A stretch of DNA of 11,174 nucleotides from Firmicutes bacterium UBA5420 (GTDB lineage Bacteria > Bacillota > Limnochordia > Darwinibacteriales > Darwinibacteriaceae). The position numbers and the translations under genes were made by a program. Position 1 is the first letter of the stretch. Each line of letters begins with the position of its first letter. The stretch is from NCBI GenBank assembly GCA_002409455.1, contig DHNI01000113.1, forward strand, positions 5,767-16,940, in the 5' to 3' direction. Under the pieces are notes generated by a model. That model made no database searches and had not been told where the DNA came from. It saw only the letters and a list, made by a program, of their open reading frames with translations. This document shows, one piece after another, positions 7,047 to 11,174 of this stretch.

Positions 7047-8581
7047 TTTGTTTTACTCCTTGATTTTCTCTGTAATCGTTCCCTATTCTTGGCCGCAAGA
7101 TGTCGGGGACGCAAAACCATCCGCCACCACGGCAGCCTGACGATGGTATCCTTCGAACCCTGGATTGTGAGCGATGTGAGAGACGATAAGTATGGAACGC
7201 CAAAGGATTCCATGGACGCCAATTGAATCATGATACCCATGATGCCGAAAAGAAAGCCATAGATACCCAGTATAGCCGATGTCACTACCAGAAGAATACG
7301 AATCAAGACGGCCGTGTCGTTGAGCTTGGAAACCACAAAACCTGCTACCCCCGTAATACCAACGACAATGATCATAGGTGCGCTGACTAGGCTAGCACTC
7401 ACCGCAGCGTCCCCTAAAACAATGGCACCCACAATACTAATGGCCTGACCTACAGGTTTCGGCAATCGCACACCACCCTCCCTCAAAATTTCGAAGACCA
7501 GGCCCATGACCATCACCTCAACTATGGCCGGAAAGGGCACGTTTTTTCGCGCTGCCGCGATGCTTACGGACAGGTTCACGGGTATTAACTGGGGATGATG
7601 GGTGACCAGAGCTAAGTAGAGTCCAGGCGTACTTGTTGTCAAGAAAAAACTGATGTAACGTAGCGTCCGGTGGAAACTGGCTGCTATCCAATGATGATAA
7701 TAATCTTCGTTAGCTTGGAAAGCTTCCACCAACAAATAGGGCATCGTCAGTGCAAAGGGTGTGCCATCCACTAAAACTGCAACCCGCCCCTCCAAGATCT
7801 TACCTGCGACCCCATCAGGCCTTTCCGTATGTCCAATGGTCGGAAAAGGACAGTTAGGGCTATCCCGGATGAACTCTTCGATATATCCCGACTCCAAGAT
7901 AGCATCGGTCTCAATGCGTTCGATCCGTTGGAACACCTCATCCACCAGTTCCTTGGAGGCAATCCCCTCAACATACACGATAGCCACCTTGGTCCTAGTT
8001 TGCAGGCCCACATCGAGAATTTTCACCTTTAGTGCGGGGTTGAGGATCTTACGGCGCACTAAGCTAACGTTAACAAGTAAGTCCTCTGTAAAACCCTGTC
8101 TGGGCCCTCGCACTACACTTTCCGTCTGGGGCTCGGTCACCGACCGCCTTTCCCATCCTTGGGCATCAACAGAGATGCCGTGGTTGCATCCTTCCACTAA
8201 GACGGCTCCAGACCCAGCCACCACACCTTCAGCCAGCTTGTTGTAATCAGTAAAGACGGCAACACCGTCGGACTGGATCACCTGTTCTGTGATATGCTGA
8301 ATAAGCCTCCTACCCTGGAGCTCTTTAGGCAAAGAGCTTGACATCATGGGTCTGACGATATAGTCACTTAAGAACTCATGCTTGGTCATGTTATCAGCAT
8401 GGATCAAGACACATTGTCGCGCTTGAGGTTCTTTGGTTCTAAAGTGACGATAGACGATGGTGTCATCATCAGCAAAAAGATTGCTTTTCAACCACTTCAC
8501 ATTGATTTCAAGGGAAGTGCTGAGCCTGTCTAAACCTTTGGCTTTAGACCGTTCACCTTTGGCTTTTTTCCAGAAAAACAC
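7043..8581 (-). CDS. gerA: Spore germination receptor A subunit (GerA family)
   Basis: The A subunit of a GerA-type receptor; current work on Bacillus indicates that A subunits form an ion channel opened by germinant binding to the B subunit. From this start the protein has 512 residues, normal for the family (480-540). The N-terminal half is soluble (about 25-275) and the C-terminal half holds roughly five or six membrane helices (about 275-460). Family signatures are SGYIEEFIRDSPNCPFPT (about 231-248), GRVAVLVDGTPFAL (265-278), RLPKPVGQAISIVGAIVLGD (372-391) and the loop near SLTSLTIQGSKDT. A longer GTG start at 8602 is possible, with only AGGT close before it. I prefer 8581, which has GGAAGGGAG upstream and leaves room for the promoter at 8611-8639. 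It is the first gene of the ger operon. Identity is firm; the start is uncertain. Confidence 0.93.
   Translation of the reverse strand: MFFWKKAKGERSKAKGLDRLSTSLEINVKWLKSNLFADDDTIVYRHFRTKEPQARQCVLIHADNMTKHEFLSDYIVRPMMSSSLPKELQGRRLIQHITEQVIQSDGVAVFTDYNKLAEGVVAGSGAVLVEGCNHGISVDAQGWERRSVTEPQTESVVRGPRQGFTEDLLVNVSLVRRKILNPALKVKILDVGLQTRTKVAIVYVEGIASKELVDEVFQRIERIETDAILESGYIEEFIRDSPNCPFPTIGHTERPDGVAGKILEGRVAVLVDGTPFALTMPYLLVEAFQANEDYYHHWIAASFHRTLRYISFFLTTSTPGLYLALVTHHPQLIPVNLSVSIAAARKNVPFPAIVEVMVMGLVFEILREGGVRLPKPVGQAISIVGAIVLGDAAVSASLVSAPMIIVVGITGVAGFVVSKLNDTAVLIRILLVVTSAILGIYGFLFGIMGIMIQLASMESFGVPYLSSLTSLTIQGSKDTIVRLPWWRMVLRPRHLAAKNRERLQRKSRSKTK
8534..8566. repeat. Short in-frame direct repeat in the gerA N-terminus
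   Basis: ACCTTTGGCTTT occurs at 8534-8545 and again at 8555-8566, 21 bases apart. This is an exact multiple of three and encodes a repeated KAKG in the basic N-terminal segment (KAKGERSKAKGLDR) of GerA. It probably arose by a small local duplication in a variable part of the protein. Confidence 0.6.
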
Positions 8582-8610
8582 GGGCCCACGACTCCCTTCC
8601 ACTTTTACCT

Positions 8611-8639
8611 AGTATAACCAAAATGAAGTAGAATATAAA
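8611..8639 (-). promoter_or_regulatory. Candidate promoter of the ger operon, possibly forespore sigma type
   Basis: On the minus strand TATACTA (from 8616 downwards) is preceded by TTTATA (8639-8634) at a 17-base spacing. The -10 part resembles both the vegetative TATAAT and the CATACTA-like box of Bacillus sigma-G; the -35 part is poor for sigma-A and closer to the loosely conserved sigma-F/G element. Bacillus ger operons are transcribed by sigma-G in the forespore, which would fit. The -35 part overlaps the T-tract of the upstream terminator. Transcription would begin near 8604. Confidence 0.4.
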
Positions 8640-8662
8640 AAAAGCCGACCCTCTGGTCGACT
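8637..8662 (-). terminator. Rho-independent terminator of the phosphorylase/isomerase unit
   Basis: On the minus strand an 8-base-pair hairpin (arms 8662-8655 and 8650-8643, loop AGAG, one G-T pair) is followed by seven T residues (8643-8637). It lies 18 bases after the isomerase stop and separates that unit from the ger operon. Confidence 0.85.
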
Positions 8663-8679
8663 TTTCTACATCGTTACGA

Positions 8680-9438
8680 CTACTTGTTCTGAGCCTTCTT
8701 CAGATTGGCAAGGCCAGCTCTGACGCTGTCTGAAGGCGAAACCTTGTACTCCTCTGTCTCTATGATCAGCCATTCCACCTTTGCATCTATCGCTGTCACA
8801 AGTACATTTTCTAGATCCAGCACGCCGCAGCCAACATCAGTCTGCTTATTGCTTTGATCAAAATCCTTAACATGCACAAGCGGGCAGTGCCCTGCCATCT
8901 TGCCTAGATATCTCACCGGATCCTCTCCCCCATGGAGGATCCAGCCCAAGTCAAGTTGGGCGAACAGATAACGCAAATCAGCGGCTTCAAAAAGAAGGTC
9001 TAAGGCATAAGAGTCACCAAAAACTTCAAATTCCCAGCTGTGATTATGATAACCGAGCCTAAAGCCTTGATCCGCTGCCCGCTTTCCAATAGCCGTGAGC
9101 TCACGGGCAAAGTGGCGCCAATTCTCGGCGTTTCTTACAAAACCTTGTGGCGGAGCTGGACACACTAAGGTATCATTACCCAGTTGCCGGTTATAAGCGA
9201 TTTCTTCATCCAAGTGATTCTCGAGACGCTCGAAAGGCACATGGCTACTTACAGCCTGTAGGCCTACACGATGGAGGTGATCCTTCATCTCATCACTGGA
9301 TAATCCCCCGTAGCCCGCAAACTCCACTCCTTCGTACCCCAACTGGGCAGTTAGCTCTAAAACGCCCACAAAATTCTCCTTTGCCGCATCGCGTAAAGAA
9401 TAGAGCTGCAGAGCAACAGGATGTTCGATCCGTTTCAT
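8680..9438 (-). CDS. Sugar phosphate isomerase/epimerase, xylose isomerase-like TIM barrel
   Basis: A 252-residue cytoplasmic protein of the AP-endonuclease-2/xylose isomerase-like TIM barrel superfamily, which includes IolE, hydroxypyruvate isomerases and ketose 3-epimerases; members bind a divalent metal. Visible metal or substrate-site candidates are E39 in GVEFAGY, H66 in SSHVPFE, H131 and H133 in GYHNHSWEF, D163 in QLDLGW, H189 in VHVKDF and E227 or E229 in IIETEE, in the order expected for the barrel strands. I chose the ATG at 9438 because AGGAGG (9450-9445) sits correctly before it; the upstream in-frame TTG at 9453 would include that site. It starts 11 bases after the phosphorylase stop, and its ribosome binding site overlaps that stop, so the two are co-transcribed. 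A terminator follows. The substrate is unknown; a glucose-derived or cyclitol substrate is only a guess. Confidence 0.88.
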   Translation of the reverse strand: MKRIEHPVALQLYSLRDAAKENFVGVLELTAQLGYEGVEFAGYGGLSSDEMKDHLHRVGLQAVSSHVPFERLENHLDEEIAYNRQLGNDTLVCPAPPQGFVRNAENWRHFARELTAIGKRAADQGFRLGYHNHSWEFEVFGDSYALDLLFEAADLRYLFAQLDLGWILHGGEDPVRYLGKMAGHCPLVHVKDFDQSNKQTDVGCGVLDLENVLVTAIDAKVEWLIIETEEYKVSPSDSVRAGLANLKKAQNK

Positions 9439-9449
9439 ACTCGGCCTCC

Positions 9450-11174
9450 TCAATGCAATTTCCAGATTCTCTGGTTATACTCTTCAATGGTACGGTCACT
9501 GGAAAAATAGCCAGCATTAGCAATATTGATAATTGCCTTTTTCCACCATATTTCTGGTTGCTGATATTGCTGATTCACGTCCTCATGGGCTAAACAATAG
9601 GATGAAAAATCCTTCAAGACAAAGTAAGGATCAGCCATGCCACCCCAACCATGGAGCAGGCTGTGATAAAGATCTTGGTACAGCGCTGGATGCTGAGCGT
9701 TGACAAAACCATTCACCAGTTGATCCAAGACCTCCTTCAAATGCGCATCGGCCAGGTATATCTCGTAGGGCAGATAGGTCTGATCGTGATAATAGCGACT
9801 TGTCTCCGCTGCGGTCAGGCCAAAAATAAAGATATTGTCTCGACCTACCGCTTGATCGATCTCCACATTGGCCCCATCGAGGGTTCCAATGGTGAGGGCA
9901 CCATTGAGCATAAATTTCATATTACCGGTCCCGGAGGCTTCTTTGCCTGCTGTGGAAATTTGCTCACTCACATCGGAAGCTGGAATGATCGCTTCAGCCA
10001 ACGATACACGGTAGTTCTCCAAAAAGACAACCTTGAGCTTATCGGAAATATTGCGATCATTGTTAATCCTCTCACCCACATCATGAATGAGCTTGATGAT
10101 GAGTTTGGCCATACCATAGCCCGGTGCAGCTTTGGCACCAAAAATAAAGGTACGGGGATGCATGGCAAAGTCTGGGTCTTCGCGCAGGCGGTTGTACAAG
10201 TATAACACATGCAAGATATTTAAAAGTTGGCGTTTATACTCATGGAGCCTCTTAACTTGCACATCAAAGATGGAGTATGGATCCACCCGCACATGATTAT
10301 GGTCGTGAATGTACTTCGCAAGAGCTGTTTTGTTAGCATGGCGAATGTGAGCTAAAGCCTCCTGTGTTCCTCTATCGTCTTGGTAGGCCAGAAACTTCTT
10401 CAATTCCTGTGGTTTCTTGATCCAACCAGTACCGATGCGATCCGCTAAGAGCTCTGCCAGACCTTTATTTGCTTTCAGCAAGAAACGTCTAAAGGTCACT
10501 CCATTGGTAACATTGGTAAACTTCTCCGGGAAGAATTCTGCAAATTCGGCAAAAACCTGTTCTTTAAGGATCTGGCTGTGCAGCTGGGCCACACCATTGA
10601 TCGAAAAGGATCCGACGATGCTCAAGTGAGCCATCTTCACTTCATGATGGGCAATGATCGACATACGCGCTATTTTGTCCCAGTCACCAGGATAACGATC
10701 CCAAAGCGAGGCACAAAACCGCTCGTTAATCTCGTAGACAATATCCCAAAGCCGTGGCAACAGATCCCTAAACAAACCCTCGGGCCAGCGTTCCAACGCT
10801 TCTTCCAAAATAGTGTGGTTGGTATAGGCAAAGGTACTCTTCGTAATCTGCCAGGCTTGATCCCATTCTAAGCCCTCTTCATCTAGGAGAATGCGCATGA
10901 GCTCTGGAATAGCTAAAGCTGGATGGGTATCATTGATGTGGATTACGACATGTTCGGGGAATGCTGTGAAATTTGTTCCATATTGGCTGCGATATTTGCG
11001 CACAATGCTCTGAATGCTGGCGGAGACGAAAAAGTACTGCTGTTTGAGGCGAAGTGCCTTGCCTTCAGGATGATTATCATCGGGATACAGCACCTTGGAG
11101 ATCACTTCAGCTAACTCTTTTTCTTCCAGGGCATCGAGGTACTTACCTTGGCCAAAGAGGCTCATGTCTAAATG
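9450..11174 (-). CDS. glgP: Glycogen/maltodextrin phosphorylase, C-terminal part
   Basis: The last 574 residues of an alpha-glucan phosphorylase, which uses phosphate and pyridoxal phosphate to release glucose 1-phosphate from glycogen or maltodextrins. The frame stays open to the right edge, so about 240 N-terminal residues are missing (family about 800-850). Counting from the visible MSLFGQGKYL, recognisable blocks are INDTHPALAIPELMR at 77-91, the FTNVTNGVTFRRFLLKAN stretch at 216-233, VQVKRLHEYKRQLLN at 302-316 and SGTGNMKFMLNGALTIGTLD at 411-430, where the lysine at 417 is the pyridoxal phosphate attachment residue. The C-terminus is complete (ends RIWKLH). The isomerase gene follows after 11 bases. 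Bacterial glycogen and maltodextrin phosphorylases cannot be told apart from this fragment; glgP is the likelier name given the phosphoglucomutase nearby. Confidence 0.95.
   Translation of the reverse strand, partial: HLDMSLFGQGKYLDALEEKELAEVISKVLYPDDNHPEGKALRLKQQYFFVSASIQSIVRKYRSQYGTNFTAFPEHVVIHINDTHPALAIPELMRILLDEEGLEWDQAWQITKSTFAYTNHTILEEALERWPEGLFRDLLPRLWDIVYEINERFCASLWDRYPGDWDKIARMSIIAHHEVKMAHLSIVGSFSINGVAQLHSQILKEQVFAEFAEFFPEKFTNVTNGVTFRRFLLKANKGLAELLADRIGTGWIKKPQELKKFLAYQDDRGTQEALAHIRHANKTALAKYIHDHNHVRVDPYSIFDVQVKRLHEYKRQLLNILHVLYLYNRLREDPDFAMHPRTFIFGAKAAPGYGMAKLIIKLIHDVGERINNDRNISDKLKVVFLENYRVSLAEAIIPASDVSEQISTAGKEASGTGNMKFMLNGALTIGTLDGANVEIDQAVGRDNIFIFGLTAAETSRYYHDQTYLPYEIYLADAHLKEVLDQLVNGFVNAQHPALYQDLYHSLLHGWGGMADPYFVLKDFSSYCLAHEDVNQQYQQPEIWWKKAIINIANAGYFSSDRTIEEYNQRIWKLH

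Noticed and set aside
6898..7203. Minus-strand open frame of 101 codons across the gerA/gerC junction
   Set aside because: It is a different frame overlapping the end of gerA and the start of gerC, both of which match their families continuously, so there is no frameshift or fused product here.
7761..8246. Plus-strand open frame of 161 codons
   Set aside because: It lies fully inside gerA on the opposite strand, has no ribosome binding site of note and a low-complexity Ser/Thr-rich composition typical of an antisense shadow; the gerA frame matches its family throughout.
9439..9453. TTG start five codons upstream for the isomerase gene
   Set aside because: The added codons contain the AGGAGG ribosome binding site of the ATG at 9438, and the start would overlap the phosphorylase stop.
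9651..10205. Plus-strand open frame of 184 codons
   Set aside because: It is antisense to the well-conserved phosphorylase core, including the pyridoxal phosphate region, and its translation shows no recognisable domain.

Overview
The window looks like chromosomal DNA of an endospore-forming member of the Firmicutes (Bacillota). The main evidence is a complete GerA-type nutrient germinant receptor operon, supported by strong AGGAGG-like ribosome binding sites, GTG starts and an HD-GYP signalling protein. Base composition is moderate and looks uniform by eye. The solute-binding protein at the left edge has a signal peptide without a lipobox, which is unusual in a single-membrane Firmicute. That hints, weakly, at a deep or diderm lineage such as Limnochordia or Halanaerobia-like bacteria; this is inference only. 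Apart from the HD-GYP gene, every gene lies on the minus strand, so the window reads from right to left. No mobile element, CRISPR array, tRNA or rRNA was seen, and no gene-free stretch exceeds 200 bases.

Right part (about 11174 to 8637, minus strand): the C-terminal two thirds or so of a glycogen/maltodextrin phosphorylase (cut by the window edge), followed 11 bases later by a TIM-barrel sugar phosphate isomerase/epimerase. A clear rho-independent terminator closes this unit.

Middle part (about 8639 to 2778, minus strand): just after that terminator lies a candidate promoter and a tightly packed germination operon in the order gerA, gerC (lipoprotein), a 69-residue two-helix membrane protein, gerB. 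The genes overlap by 4 bases or sit 1 to 14 bases apart. The small protein resembles the accessory D subunit known from some Bacillus germinant receptor operons. After a 38-base gap with no terminator comes a 567-residue phosphoglucomutase/phosphomannomutase of the PgcA type, ended by a hairpin terminator that it shares with the convergent HD-GYP gene.

Left part (2779 to 1): a plus-strand gene for a protein with two HD domains, the second a complete HD-GYP c-di-GMP phosphodiesterase domain. Its promoter region is shared with a divergent minus-strand operon for a TetR-family regulator and a family 5 extracellular solute-binding protein, coupled by a TAATG stop/start overlap. The roughly 195-base divergent region holds promoters on both strands and several inverted repeats suitable as regulator binding sites.

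Taken together, phosphorylase releases glucose 1-phosphate from glycogen and the mutase converts it to glucose 6-phosphate, and these two enzymes flank the germination receptor. A link between stored carbon and spore formation or germination is possible but is inferred only from position. I found no clearly new system; the most notable items are the small receptor subunit, the ger/pgcA arrangement, the double HD protein and the coupled TetR/binding-protein pair.
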